Shown here: piece after piece, positions 1 through 13,017 of the stretch
How positions within the stretch are numbered: position 1 is the first letter of the stretch
Layout: each line of letters begins with the position of its first letter
NCBI GenBank assembly: GCA_916613615.1
Contig: OU744728.1
Location: forward strand, 34,308,450 to 34,372,449
Origin: Steromphala cineraria
Lineage: Eukaryota; Mollusca; Gastropoda; Trochida; Trochidae
Direction of reading: 5' to 3'
Length of the DNA: 64,000 bases
Notes under the pieces: model-generated
Seen by the model: the letters and a program-made list of their open reading frames with translations, nothing else
What the model was told of the DNA's origin: nothing
The model's database searches: none
Translations under genes and position numbers: made by a program

Positions 1-616
1 ATATAACGAACTGAACACGGGACCCCCGTGCTGAGTGATGTCTCAATGAGAAGAAGCGAGATTTAATAGTTACCAACTGAGACCGGGGTTTCCAAGTTAG
101 AACGAGCTAGGTGTTCATGTTTCACGTGCGCGTGGGTTCATCTAACTTAAACCCGAGGTCGAGGTCGGTAACTATTTTACAAATTACACACTTAGTGTAA
201 CTGAACACTTCATCGATCAGAACACGACAAAAGTTCTGATAGTGCAACAATGAACATTTTATATATATCAAAATGTTTCCTTGATAAACTGAAAAGGTGA
301 AACATTGAAATTTAGAAGCGGGATCAGAACAGTCTGTCAGCCAGACCCTGATATAAGATAAAAGCCTAAGCAAATCTATAATAAGACTTGAGAGAGAAAA
401 TGAAGAAATCTGTCTCCCTTTCATTATATATCTATTCACTTATTTTCAAATTTTAGATTTATTGAAAAAAAAATTTCATGACATTTGTTAATATAACCCA
501 ATTTTGGTGCATGTGATGTTTTAAATGATCAATATATCATATATAATTCACGGTAATGTTTGTCCTAAAACATAAACCTAATCATAAGGTTATGTAAAAC
601 ACCATGTAATATTTAC

Positions 617-693
617 TGGCCTCCGTGGTCTGATGGCTAGTTCACACCGCCTAAAACCAACAGTTCACAAGTTCGAACCCATTCTTCGACTGC
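617..693 (+). other. tRNA-like fragment
   Basis: TGGTCTGATGGCTAGTTC resembles box A and AGTTCGAACCC matches box B. Arms do not fold cleanly, so it is a SINE head or tRNA pseudogene. Confidence 0.45.
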
Positions 694-860
694 AATACTT
701 GTTAATATAAAATTCAGGGATTGTTTTTTGATTTGCGAAGGAAGTTTGAACGTGAATTAATTTCGATAACCACGATGAACGTGCATTCCACAGAGATATG
801 AGTTAGTTGATTACTCGAATAAAGAGAGGAATTCCAGTTTAACCTTGCTATTGGACGTCC

Positions 861-933
861 TGTGGGCGGTACAGCTCAGTTGAAACATTGGGGAAGCCTT
901 ATCAGCCAGGCCGTTTCAGAGTTCAATTGTAAG
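861..933 (+). other. Weak tRNA-like fragment
   Basis: GTACAGCTCAGTTG resembles box A; GAGTTCAATTG is a poor box B. Probably a decayed SINE head. Confidence 0.25.
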
Positions 934-1400
934 ACTAACGTTCGAAAAATTTCATTTTTCATGGTATTCAAGGGTATATCTTAATCTCCGTAATGCGCAA
1001 TCTCGACAAAAGAATTACAATTTCATCATATTGATTCAGTCTATGCTAACAGTCAAAGAGCACGTTTAGCGTTTGCGCACTGGTACGAAAGTAAGCAGTT
1101 TTCCCCATGTGCGAACGCAGTGAGCAAAGGGTGGCAACAACTTTTTTTAATAACTTTTTATTTTTGTTGCATTTTTGGTTGCACATTGGTGTAATAGAAA
1201 CAGCACATGAGTTTACATAAACAACTTGTTACACATTGACCAATATTTATAAAACATAGATAGGTTGTCATTTGAATGGCATTATATTTGGCTAAGTAAT
1301 ACTATTTGGCAATCTCTGCTTGGATCGCTCGGAACTCTGGCACAGAGTGTCTTATTCTATGGTCAAAAATTATGGTGGCAACGACTTTCTCTCGCCTTGA

Positions 1401-2470
1401 ATCAAAATAATGTTGATGTGTCAAAACTTATTACTCCAAAACTTTGATAAAGACATAAAAGTCTCCAAAATGTTTACTCTCTTAAGTTAACACCTCAGAA
1501 ATGTCATTAATCACGTGAATTATAGGCCTATGAAATTGAACGTTTAAGACGTTCAAACACAGCCTCTTCAATCGTTCTTCGGGTCCATTACCCCCACAAG
1601 CTTCCGGTTTACGGAGTGAAGAAACAGGTTTAGGTAGTAAATAAGGAAGAGTTATCGATAAGGCCTCCTTTTGTCACAGAACGTTTTGATTTAAATCAAA
1701 GTTATGAGGTGTGGTGTTTCTTGATTTTAAGATAGATAAACATAAGACCACTAATAATAAGACCACGTCAAAGCGAGATTAAACCAACCTGCAAAATGCA
1801 AAGCAATTTCCACGGGACGCACGTGCGTTGTCACAGCAACTGTGAAACTGACATCAAATTCCACGGACGAATTCGTAAGAAACATTATTTTGAAACAGTA
1901 GCTAAATTTTAGGACTTGATTTTTAAAGATCGTTGTATATTTTAATATCATCAGATGTATAACTTTTAGAGAACAAATAATAAATAAATCGTGTACATTT
2001 TCCGTAACGCTGACAGTATTGATTCTAACGTACTTATCTTTCATCGGAATATATACAACTTCAACTTCAAAAGTATTACGAGGTGTCCAAAAACCCGTTA
2101 TACTGTCCTGTAAATCTCCAGGTAACCAAAAACAACTTACCGAACAAAATAACTATTTAACATTAAAATTTCAGCTCTGTACCTTGTTAAGAATATGTAT
2201 ATGTACAATATATATGTATTTAGAGTTTATTCCCTTTTCTATTGTTTTTAATAGCTATTCACTCAGTAAACCGGAAGCTTGTCACGGAAGGTAATGAACC
2301 CGAAGAACGATCAGTTGAGAGGCAGTGTTAAGCGATTAAAATCCTCGATCTATCTTACGTGAATAAATGAAATTTCTGGATTGTTAAATGGGAGAGTAAA
2401 ACGAAGGCATACACGTCTTTTATCAAATTGTTGGAGAAATAAGTTTTGACACACCAAAATTATTTTGATT
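1401..2470. mobile_element. Large foldback element with 210-230 bp imperfect inverted arms
   Basis: 1,401-1,622 is matched in reverse by 2,255-2,470. Shared pieces in mirror order include ATCAAAATAATGTTG, TGTCAAAACTTATT, TTTACTCTC, AATCGTTCTTCGGGT and AAGCTTCCGGTTTAC. No transposase is visible. Confidence 0.75.
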
Positions 2471-2728
2471 TCAGACGCTAAACCTGCCCTTACAGGGCAC
2501 ATGAACACAACTCCATAGATCCATGTACTACTATTACGTTAAGTAGATTGTATTTCTACGATACCGAATATAACCTTAAATGTATGCGATTTTTGTAACC
2601 GACCGTTTCTTTATTTGAAGCGAAGTTGTCTTCATACCATGATTGAACAACTCGTGTATATGATTAGTGCTCTTTTGAAACTTGTTTCGTCATTGTTCGT
2701 CATTAAAGTACATGTCGTCATATGTAGT

Positions 2729-2829
2729 AAATAATAACCCGGTACCGAGGGGTTATGGAAAATAACTTCGCGAGGGCGTAGCCCGACCAGAGGTTATTTC
2801 CATAACCCCTCGGTACCGGGTTATTATTT
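2729..2829. mobile_element. Short palindromic foldback, core GGGCGTAGCCC
   Basis: Arms AAATAATAACCCGGTACCGA... and their complement pair for about 37 bp with one bulge around a small loop holding GGGC-GTA-GCCC. See the related foldbacks at 9.3 and 50.4 kb. Confidence 0.85.
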
Positions 2830-2844
2830 GACTTACACTCCCGC

Positions 2845-3185
2845 GGATGGTTTCAACTTAATTTGTTTATACACAATTAATTTTAAAACGTTTTACTGAT
2901 ATCCTTCGCGGGTTTATAATGTCTTGATAAGAAAAAATATTTAAAATACCCCAAGATTAGGGTTTTAGAAATAAACGCTTGATTTCTTACAATAAAAACT
3001 ATTTTATTACGGTGTTTCAACTAATTTGGTTTACATACATATAATTGAAAAACGTTTTAGTGATCCATTTTGCGATTTTGATATGTCTTGATAAGAATAC
3101 TATTTTGAATTACTTATAATACCCCCTGCTTACGGTTTTAGTACTAAAAACTTGATTCCTTAAATTAAAAACTTTTTTATTGCAA
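2845..3185. repeat. Two degenerate copies of a 175 bp unit
   Basis: Both copies share ACGTTTTA(C/G)TGAT, ATGTCTTGATAAGAA, ATACCCC and TTTTAGTACTAAA-like segments in the same order. AT-rich and non-coding. Confidence 0.7.
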
Positions 3186-3255
3186 TATTACTATATATTT
3201 ATAGGGGGAAATAAAAAACCAAACATGACACACAAAAATTTACATCAAATGGCAT

Positions 3256-3329
3256 GGATCCTCGGTAGCTCAACAGGTAAGAGCGCAGCGTGGCAACATA
3301 GAGGTCCCTGGTTCGAATCCCACTTTCGT
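3256..3329 (+). other. tRNA-like sequence (pseudogene or SINE head)
   Basis: TAGCTCAACAGGTAAGAGC (box A) and GGTTCGAATCC (box B) are at tRNA spacing, but the T stem and acceptor stem pair poorly, so I do not call a functional tRNA. Confidence 0.45.
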
Positions 3330-3559
3330 TGTTCATAATTCTTAACTTTCTTATTTCATTAAAAATCCAAATTTTACAAGTCCAATTGTTTGCGATCTTT
3401 ATAATATAACCAACCTACGCGGATAGAGCTCACGGCATATAACATTCAACTTAAATAAAGGCAAAAACTTCCCAAGGGGTGTAAATTAAGGGTAAACACC
3501 AATGAGAAGGTAGTTATGAGTTAAAACCAATTGAAAAAAGAAGGGATATAACCGCCCAA

Positions 3560-4890
3560 GGGGTGTAAATTAAGGTACATGTCGAGTTAATGGTTTGCGC
3601 TTGCCACTACGAGTAGTTTTTAGTTACAATCTTTGTTAAACAGCCCTCTGTCAACATCGTATTTACTCGACCGTTTCCGAGAGAACGATCCATCAAAGAT
3701 TAACATTAGCTTTGGAAGAAATTTTATCATTTTCACAATCGGAGATTTGTAAGTTTTAGTAACATTTTTTTAGATAAAACCATGCAGAGCTACTATGTGT
3801 TGTATACAGAGGGGAAGGATACGACAGAGCGACCAAGCTTCATGCCACGGTCCTAGTGTTATATTCCCGCAAATAACAGAGGTATATATATATGCGCCTT
3901 CTCTTTCGTCGAGATAATCTAATACTCGTGCGTGGAATAGCATTTTATGTCGCGTGTAAGAGTGCGTTTTGCTAGAAATAGTTCTCTGTGCCCGATCTAT
4001 TGGATATGAAGAGTTGCATAGGCTATAAACCTGCGCTTTGATGTGCTGAGATAAAACCTGATTCTACCGATACGCAGCGCTAGCCTTTCAGCGATATTCA
4101 TTTGCCGGAGGAAAACTGATGTACTTTTACCTCATCTTTAGCGTATAAATGCTTGTCTGCAAAACACATTATAGCATCACAACGTTGTAACTTCTTTTGT
4201 GGGTAGAGCCGCAATTACAAGCAAGCTTATTCACTGTTCAAAAGAAATATTGTGTGCATTGGGATGTCTTGTAAAACGATCATTGCAATGCAGTGAAATA
4301 TCTTGGCCGCTCTGCATACGGAACATTTATTGGCGCTTCGAGAAGTTCATTATTGATAGGTAGAGGCTGGTGTCCAGTTGTGGAGAATTAGGGTTCTGTC
4401 AGTCAGTCACTGATTGTACCGATTGTCAGCGTACCAAGAATAAACTGCGGATCTTTATTGTACCGCTTTGACCGAATACGTTTCCTGCAGCATGGGAATT
4501 AGCTGTATATATATAATGTAAGTGTGTCAAGACGCGCGCACTCGGTGTGAACACCATGCATGATGAGCAGATAGATAACCCTCACTCCAATTTACTGCCA
4601 CGTCTTCTAATGCCTCTAGTTTGTCTTGAAAAACTCATATTTCAGACTTGCAGGATAAAGCTTTCACAACATTTACAGTAATTAGTCATTACTAAAAACG
4701 CTTCGGCTCCATCTCAATATGTTTATACCCACGGTAATGAGTTTCTCGCATGCAGAATATTTGAGAGCTTATTGTTTTTTGTTAAACACTTATATTTCAA
4801 GATGGAAGAAGACACGAGCTGCTCATTACATCGATAATAAACGAGCGGAGGATATACCTAGATATGCAGTCAGCTTATCACGAATATAGC
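3560..4890. other. Intergenic, nothing recognised
   Basis: No coding sequence, repeat unit or RNA gene that I can support. Just before it (3,470-3,560) the phrase CCAAGGGGTGTAAATTAAGG occurs twice. Confidence 0.5.
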
Positions 4891-4892
4891 TA

Positions 4893-5452
4893 CCGGGAAT
4901 CCTCGTATTTAAGCCCTGCCTTTATTAAGCCCCTAGGCTTATTAATGAGTTCTGATTTTCGAATTTTAGTCCATGGGCTTAAATTTGATATTACATTTCT
5001 TCCTTCAAAATGTTCAAACAAGGGCTTCGATGGTATTATTCGTTCTGTATTAGGCTACGATATCGGTTTAACAGGATTTCAGACGTAGAAAAGGTTTGGT
5101 CTCCAAATACAAGTGTCACTAAAGACACAAACATGAACGTTTTCATACATTTGACATACTTATTCAGGAGCTGATAAGGGTAAAATAGTTTATTTTGGTT
5201 ATCAACTCGTTTAAAAACGAAACTTGATTTTCTTTCATTCGCTTTTGGAGCGTTTCACATATGTGGAATTATTAACAAATAAACCCTTTACTTCTAATTT
5301 TCCATACATGTATTCGTTATATTAAAAGTAAAACGTTGTATTTTATTTCTCTTCGAAATTACGCCCAGTGCTTAATTTCAGAAAATATATTTCTCTTATG
5401 AAATGGATGAAATTCGAAATTAAGCCCAGGGCTTAAATACGAGGATTCCCGG
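4893..5452. mobile_element. Tc1/mariner-type MITE, 26 bp inverted ends, TA duplication
   Basis: CCGGGAATCCTCGTATTTAA begins the left end and its complement closes the right end, with TA on both outer sides (4891-4892 and 5453-5454). 560 bp, no transposase. An open frame of 74 codons inside it is not convincing. Confidence 0.85.
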
Positions 5453-6006
5453 TATGTCGACACAGCTAATACTATTAGTTACACGGCGTTTTGACAGGGT
5501 GTACGGGACTGTAAGACCCTTGTACATTTTGTATTTTCCTGAGGCGGTACCGATACTCAGAAATGGAAAAGGCTGAAACATTACCACACATAAAATGGTA
5601 ATGTTCATCAACAAACAGTACTTCTGACGATGAGATAATACCTTGCCAACATTGGCCATATATTTGTTTGTAATTGTTAGTGATACTTACCTCACAAAAA
5701 CAAAAGGAAACTGTAACTCACTAGACAATTCATCATGATCGAGCGATGCAAGCAGATATTCGAGCAGGGCGTTGGCTTTATAGGCAAAGGATTGGGTGCC
5801 GCGAAAATGAATGTTTCTCTGCATTTTAAAATATTTATGTTAACTTTAAAACGCGACTCGCTCGACGCCTGCAGCTCCTTAATCGTATCTATATACCTGT
5901 TTTTCTCGTACAGTTTAGGGTCGTGTCTTCATCACTGTATATACATAGTTCAAAAGATAAACAGCAACCTTGTGTGAATAATTTGTAAAGTCAAATCTCC
6001 TTAAAA

Positions 6007-6873
6007 ATAGAGCCATTGGCACTGTAGCTCATCAAGCTTCATATTAAAATTTGCTTTACGGGGTTGGCCAGTGTGGTTTCCCCTTTTGTAGGCGCCACAG
6101 GGTCACTAATTCTAAGTATGTAATGGATTTATTTTTCGGATACTGGTAACCAATTTAGAAAAGCAAATTGTTCAAACATTCAAAATGTGAAAAGTTGTAA
6201 CAGATCAACCCTAAATTTGGGTATTGTAAGAAGAGTACCAAATCACAAATTGATGATACAGGGTACTGGATCCCTTATTAGGGGTCATATGTATCCAAAA
6301 CTGTAAATCATAATCCTCACTTTTCTAGGCCTTATGTTTCTGGAGAATACGATGATGACAAATAGGTTTTAAGGGTGTAACCTCCTCGGGCCTTATTAGG
6401 GGCCACTGGACCACCAAAGAAATTATAAACCTCACAAGTCAAGGAGTCCGTACACAAAGTTACAGATTTCAAGGCCTTTTGCTTCTGAAGAAGAAGATGA
6501 AAATATGTTTACGGGCGTGGCCCCTGTGACCACTGGACCACCAAGGCTATAAATTAAAATTTTCACTAGTCAAGGAACTGTACAAAAAGTTTCAGCTTTC
6601 TAGGCCTTATGCTTCGGGAGAAGAAGATGGAAATAGTTTTTAAGGACGTGGCAACTGCCCGTATTAGGGGCCACATGGTCACCAAAGCTATAAATTATAA
6701 TCCTCAGCAGTCAAGGAGTACGTACACAAGATTTCAGTTTTCTGGGTCTTATGCTTCTGGGGAAGAAATCGAAAATTCACAAAATTTATAGCCGGACGGA
6801 CGGACGGACGCCGGACCTCATGCCATACCATAGCCTAAGCCCACCGGGCCTTGAAAGGCCAGACGAGCTAAAA
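6007..6873 (+). mobile_element. Pearl-like tandem-repeat element (family A), diverged copy
   Basis: Opens with GAGCCATTGGC...GTAGCTCATC, has about four degenerate units of about 145 bp (TTTCAGCTTTCTAGGCCTTA, GGCCACCAAAGCTA), then (GGAC)n and closes with GGCCAGACGAGCTAAAA. Short ORFs here are artefacts. Confidence 0.8.
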
Positions 6874-8300
6874 TGTCTTTTAGCAAAGAGCTTGATTACA
6901 CAGAATCATATATGTCAATGCAAAAACAAGTTCCTGCCACAAAACAATGAAATGAGATTATGAATTTTCAAGCGATATGCTGACATCTGATTGGATCTAA
7001 CAACATTCATTTCAGTGCCTGCTGATTTGACTAAACATGGTCATGTGAACATATGAACTATTTTAACAATGTAGCATTGCACAGTGATGAAACACCACAA
7101 CAATTGTTTTTACAAATATCTTTTTGAGAGTGTTTCGAAAAAACTAAATGTTTAATAATTGACTGGCTACGCCAGTTACACAAGTTTAACTTGCTTGTTT
7201 TACTGTGTTAACAAACACCACATGAAAGTTCTTATTTAGATCGTTTTCTTTTGTATTGCCACAAATACTAAAACTTAAAATTACTGCTTCGACTTCAAAT
7301 TACACTTATCTCATTTGGCGTTAATCGTAAAGCAAATATTCACTTATCCAAAGCTACTTTTTTTATATCTTGTCTGTCGTGATTTATATTTGATTACAAT
7401 AAGAAGCGTCTTTTAAAGGTAAAATCCTCCTACTTTTGAATATGAAAACAAAATTCGACTAATTAAAATGAGTATCAGAAATGTATTTCAACCTTCGATT
7501 TTGAGATGACCCATTTATGTTCGATCTTGACAGCATTGAAAGATGGTTCCTATAGAGCCAATTTTTTATATCATATTTGTGAATCATTTCGTTGCCAACA
7601 TCGGGATCTCTCAGTGAAATTCAAGCAGTATTTTACATTTTTTATATTCTTTGACCTTATTTGCATTGATCTTTAGACGGTTTTGATTTCTGATGATGGG
7701 GGATTAGAAAACATTATGTTGAATATTTTTCCTATTATAAAATCCTCTTTAAATACACCACATGGCTTTACCAATTTGCATTTTACCAAAAGTAGAACAT
7801 CAACCAAATATTTAGTTATTTGATAGTTGTTATGGGGTAAAAATTAAATACACTCCACTTCTAAACATTTCATTTGCACGATACGCGAATTTCACGTGCA
7901 GATTTAGCATGTCATGGCGAAGTTGTCAATCAGACAAATCTGAGCAAGAAACCATCTGTTTCTAGTTGTTTCGACTTAAAACAGAACCAAAATTCTACAT
8001 TGAACTGAAATTAATGTGAACTCAATTTGTCAAAAACGTCACCGAAATTGTGGTTTATGGTAAATGATATTCTTATCTTTAAACACTATTCAGTTTATCA
8101 AATATTTCCCTTTTATGAAACAAAAGGTGTTGCTGCACAAACGTTGTCAATTTCATCTTGTGATGCACGGATTTTAAGTAAATAATGTATCGCACGAGCT
8201 GTACACAATCGAAAGCACATGGTTTGAAGGTGGAGACGATATGAAGTGGTCTCATGTTCTGAACAAATTTATGATCGTGTTTCAAGGTCTTTTCACTTTC
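6874..8300. other. Intergenic AT-rich, nothing recognised
   Basis: Non-repetitive AT-rich DNA with only very short open frames. Confidence 0.5.
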
Positions 8301-8302
8301 AG

Positions 8303-9155
8303 GAGGAAGTAAAGGTGAGTTAAACTTTTACGTATATTCATGTATTTGCTGTTGAATGTTTTTAATGCGTGGATCTACGAAAATGTTGAAGTAGGTTACA
8401 GAGGTATTACACGGTATAAAACAAGCTGTCTACAACCAGGTTCATATTTAATTTATGCATTTTGCTGTTGAAAAATTATTCTTAATGTAATTATTATTTT
8501 CAATATCATTTAGTAATGTGAATAGCAATGTCTACATAATATTGATAAACACATGTAACATGGTGCTTATACTTATAACTCTGAAATTGTAATTAAGTTA
8601 GCATGTTTCTTTCTTACATTTAATCACATTATTCGACATTCATCTTTAAAATATGATTGGTCCATTTACACTAACATTATTCAAAAAGTCGGATTCAAAA
8701 TGTTTTGAAATATAATTAGCTAAAATATTTATACAGAGAGAGAAATTAACATTAAGCAATAAAGTCCAACATCGATAAGCAATTTACAAAGATCACCTGT
8801 GTTTAATTTCAACAACTGACATTACACTTTTGTTTCAGGGATTACACATGGACATTTGATTGACTATCCAAACAACATTAAAGTCAACCTTATTATGAAT
8901 AACTCAACATAGACCATTTACATGGAACAGATTTCAGCTTGTCAAAAGATTAGGAACACTGTTCACTTGGATTCCGTGTCCTGCTTGCCGAAACTTTTCA
9001 GCTAATCGAGAGCGACGTGTATTTTTGTGTGAGTGTTAGGATGAAAATACTAGAAGACCTTGAGGTCTGCATTCATCATGGATAAGCACGATGCACAAAA
9101 TGATATCACCATGTGATGCAAATATATGAAAATAAATTATAAATCTGTAAATAAA
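8303..9155 (+). other. Splice-like signals and polyadenylation signals, possible non-coding transcript end
   Basis: A 12 nt piece (8303-8314) lies between a good acceptor TTTCACTTTCAG and a good donor GTGAGT. Another acceptor, TTTGTTTCAG, ends at 8838, and AATAAA occurs at 9131 and 9150. No supporting coding sequence. Confidence 0.25.
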
Positions 9156-9280
9156 CTACGTTTCAAAATTGTTATTATATTATGTATTCTTTCGTTAATG
9201 TCGTTGACAAAAACGTAAACATTTCAAGGTGTTGGGTACCTTGACGTACCCTAAAACACAGTGGTTGTAAGTTCTTTCGA

Positions 9281-9336
9281 GGTGCGATACCACAAAGAAG
9301 TGAGGCGTAGCCGAACTTGTTTTGTGGTATCGAACC
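9281..9336. mobile_element. Short palindromic foldback, core GGCGTAGCC
   Basis: GATACCACAAA...TTTTGTGGTATC forms a hairpin centred on GAGGCGTAGCCGA, with the same centre design as the 2.7 kb foldback. Confidence 0.75.
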
Positions 9337-9719
9337 GAGAACACATCGACCAAACGCACCTTGGATGTGAAGAGGTAAGGTTATACAATATAACCATGGC
9401 ACGCCTGGTTATACGAAATAGTTAACCTCTGATATTGACCTGATAACCACACCACGTGGTGTATTGTGTTACGCCGCTTGGGCAATATTTCAGCTATAAG
9501 CGGTATGTGTTCAGAAGATATTTCCATAATATCGTTAGCTTTAATATCAAATTGAAAGAATCTCCAGAAAGCATGTTTCTAGCGTTTCCGGCAGTACCAT
9601 TGTCATTTTCCCTCCATTTTGTTGCACCAAATCTATTGGCAAATTTCACATCAAAACCATTAGGAATGACAATACTACCAGTGAAGGGAGACGGGTCAAC
9701 GTACGAGGGGTGTATGGAC

Positions 9720-9784
9720 TAGTCCTTCACCTCTCCATAGGCTGGCCGGTATTGCAACTACAGAGGTTCGAATCTCGGAATGGA
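9720..9784 (+). other. Weak tRNA-like fragment
   Basis: AGAGGTTCGAATCTC matches box B; box A is not clear. Likely a SINE remnant. Confidence 0.3.
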
Positions 9785-10041
9785 CATCATTAGCAATAAA
9801 ATTCCAAAACCTGGACTTTTGCACACGTATATTGTTTAAATATGTTCAGAGAAACCTTTCAAATCAAAGGAAGTTTGTCAAGAAACAAAGAACAAAGCGA
9901 AATTCTCGATATAAAGTATAACAAGCAGCGGACATGGTCGAGCTATATCCCACGCAAATTGCACAACATGTATAGGTTTTCTTTAGCATATTGCTAATTA
10001 ATTTTTGTCGCACAAAATAACACAATCTTTCCAGGATATGA

Positions 10042-10652
10042 CATTCTCTCCCCACAGAGGCAACTCAGTTATACCTGAATTAGCCTCTGTTCTATTACGG
10101 CTAGATCCTGGGGTTCCGGCAGATTGCCCTAGCGGCAAAAAGTTGGAACTTGAGATAGCTCCCTTATCTGCAGCCAATGAAAACACCTTTTGGATATCAA
10201 CGACTATGGGAATTCTCAACGGTCGTACAGTGACTTTCGAAAGCATCATGCCTTTAGGTTTATTTTTCATTAACAGTGTGAGAGGGAAAATATTTAAAAA
10301 TCAGATATGGATAGGGTTTTTCATTAGAAACATACTGTTTTATAATTGTGTAAATTGTTCTTTGTTTTATGATAAATTTTATTTTAATAATTTACCAAAT
10401 AAAAAACTAATTAGAAGGTAAAAAGCGATGTTTTGTAGAAGGAAGAGTTATCTCCCCTGAATGCCGAATCACCGGGAATAGCCGGGAGTAGCCGAGCTTT
10501 TGCGAATGACCCCTTTTGAAACGGCGTCGCTGATTGCACAACTAACTTCGATTGCCTCCAATCAGATTTCTACTTTTCTGTCCCGTGTATTAGCCGTAAT
10601 AGAACAGAGGCTAATTCAGGTATGACTGAGTTGCCTCTGTGGGGAGAGAATG
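10042..10652. mobile_element. TIR transposon remnant with 60 bp ends and 9 bp target duplication
   Basis: Inverted ends begin CATTCTCTCCCCACAGAGGC and extend about 60 bp to TATTACGGCTA. AGGATATGA flanks both sides exactly (10033-10041 and 10653-10661). A 9 bp duplication with long inverted ends is typical of Mutator-like elements. 611 bp; the plus open frame (to 10,421) is not a recognisable transposase. Confidence 0.85.
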
Positions 10653-10814
10653 AGGATATGAAGGAAACTGTTCAAATCCAAAAACTAAATGATACCAACT
10701 ATATGTGCACTGTTGGGAATAATTCGAGTAATATGACAATATTAAATTCAAACAACAAAAATTATGTATTTGGATCTCAAAGATCAATTTTATAATATGT
10801 AAACAAACATATTT

Positions 10815-11330
10815 TCAAATTGTTCTTCATGACACACCATTATATGATTACCAGTATGTATCTCCATATCAAATCTGATTACTATGTGATGATTAGTTTA
10901 GAAGTTGTGAGCCGAACTGGACTTGTAACAGCTTTCCAACAGAGTCCTCATTTTTTGCCGAAAAGGCAAAATTTTATTAAAATGTTTTCAAAATTGATCT
11001 TCATGACACACCTTCAGATGATTGTGTATCTTCATATCAAATTTTGATCAATATGTGATGATAAGTTTAGAAGTTGTGAGCCGGACGGGACTTGTAACAG
11101 TTTTCTTACAAATTTACCAATTTGTTTCCAAAATCCTTATATTTTATGTAGATTTTCAGAAAATTGTTACTCATGACACATTATTACATGTTTCTCCATT
11201 TCCATGACGAAATTGAATTGAAATGGTTGATTAGTTACAAAGTTATGAGCCGGACACAAAGTGTAACGGACGGACGGACGGTACCCATTTTAATACCCCC
11301 CGCAACTTCGTTGTTGCGGGGAATAAAAAA
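10815..11330 (+). mobile_element. Tandem-repeat element, family D
   Basis: About three units of 125 bp (GATGATTAGTTTAGAAGTTG, GAGCCG(A/G)AC), then (GGAC)n at 11,270 and a terminal hairpin CCCCGCAAC-TTCGTT-GTTGCGGGG. Confidence 0.8.
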
Positions 11331-11589
11331 CCAGGTGGACACTCCAGTAGCTAAAACCTTATCGAAAACAGGACCCTCCTACCTTTTCTTACGGTCGGTG
11401 CAATCAAAACTAACTTTTCTCAAAACTATATAGTGGACTCGTAGATCAATCTTTTCACTCATCTCGCCCAACCTCTCAACGTCTTCCAACTTTTGACCAC
11501 TGACCCTCGCATTAACACCACTTCTTTCCTTGAACAAATGTCCGGTTGACAACGGGAAACATTGGCAACACGAATACCACAAATAACAA

Positions 11590-12260
11590 GAAAGTCAAAT
11601 CATTAATCACACGCACGTCGTACGTACGTAGCCCGTCGACACGTCTGGCAGTGAGGAGCTGTGTGCATCGTACGATGCGCACGTGGTACGTGCGTGTGGC
11701 GTGCGTACAACGTGCGTGTGATGTGCGATTGTCACATTGTCGTACGGGGGCCGTGCGTCTCGCGTACAGTGTCCTTACACCACGCACGTTGTAAGTGCGT
11801 GCGAGTGCAACGAGGTTTTTCCCGCCCGATTGACAGGTGCTTGGTTCACATTGTAGCATGTGCTGGAGCCATAAGATGCCGCCCTTTCTACCGCTCCGGG
11901 TCCTGATGCTGCAAGAGCATGTTCTCTTCAAATGATGGCAATCGTCTGTCGGCTCGGCTTATATCCTAAAAAAGGTGCCCAAAACGTGCGTTGTACGTTC
12001 TTACTCGGTACGTTGTACGTGCTTACTCGGTACGATCGGCGTGAGTTTTCTTTAATTATTTGATAGTTAAACTTTGGACGTGCCGAGTAAGCACGAACGA
12101 CGCACGTGAGAAAGTGTGAGTGGGTAAGCTTGAAAAAAACGCACGATGTCGGTGCGTTGTGCGTGCGGTTGTCGTACAGGGCACGCACGTCGATCGTACG
12201 GAGGAAAATTCGCAGCCCGTTCGTAGACTGCACACAGCGAAAGTTCTGCATGCACTAAAA
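11590..12260. other. CpG-rich block of ACGTAC/GCACGT motifs
   Basis: Dense CGTACG, GTGCGT, GCACGT and TACGTA in about 670 bp, sharply different from the AT-rich surroundings. Open frames on both strands follow from the scarcity of stop triplets and are not gene-like. Confidence 0.6.
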
Positions 12261-12289
12261 GTTCTACGACGAGTCTGCGTGCTCCAAAT

Positions 12290-12797
12290 TTGTCCAAAAT
12301 CGGTAATAAAAATAATTTTTGAAATTTTGACCAAAAACTGTCAGATATTCGGACTTTGTGCCGTTTCCGGATCATAATTTAAAAACTATACCACGTGGAA
12401 TTTTCAAACTTGGTATGGCAGTAACCTATATGATGCTGTTGTGCCTTTTAGAGGTTTAAATTCCAAAGTTCAAATAATATTTGAAATTTTTACCACTGCA
12501 AAGAATACATATATTGGAATGTTGATACCACTGCAAAGATTACATATATTGGATTATAAATTGACCTACGTGGAACTGAATGGAAGGTGAGAGTTTGTTG
12601 AAAAAACATTTATTATCATAGTTATACCAGTTCACACCTATTCAGACAAATTAAATTTTAATGTTATTATCATGTGATAGAAATATACGGTAACAATCCT
12701 AGGACTTATCAGAACATATGACTTTTCACTATTTTCGTCAAGGAAAGGCGGTCAAATTACAGGCGGGGGTATGTGAGCTGCGCTCACTTTTGCTTTG
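12290..12797 (+). mobile_element. Tandem-repeat element, family B, diverged copy
   Basis: Shares TTTGGTATGG(A/C)AGTA, CTATATGATGCTGTTGTGCC and the closing GGCGGGGGTATGTGAGC...GCTCAC hairpin with the 40.6 kb copy. Confidence 0.75.
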
Positions 12798-13017
12798 TTT
12801 TTAAACAAATCAAATTTCAGTTTCCAACTGCTAATGTTTTGGTAATATGCAGTCTGGAAGCTGTATACCTCATCCTCATACATGTCCAATCTGAGGATTA
12901 TACCACTGTACTACAGACTCGGAGCTGAAAGATATCGTCATGGGCGCTTTTATCCCCTCAAGGCCGAATGTTTGGTCATATCAATGTAATTGTAATTAGT
13001 TTATGATAAAAAATATT

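Noticed and set aside
3256..3329. Functional tRNA gene
   Set aside because: Boxes A and B are good but the T stem and acceptor stem do not pair.
10005..10421. 138-codon frame as a transposase
   Set aside because: It covers the left inverted end and interior of a non-autonomous element and shows no DDE-type motif.
11512..12377. Overlapping frames on both strands
   Set aside because: CpG-rich motif block with few stop triplets; Arg/Thr/Cys-rich low-complexity translations and no splice-supported structure.
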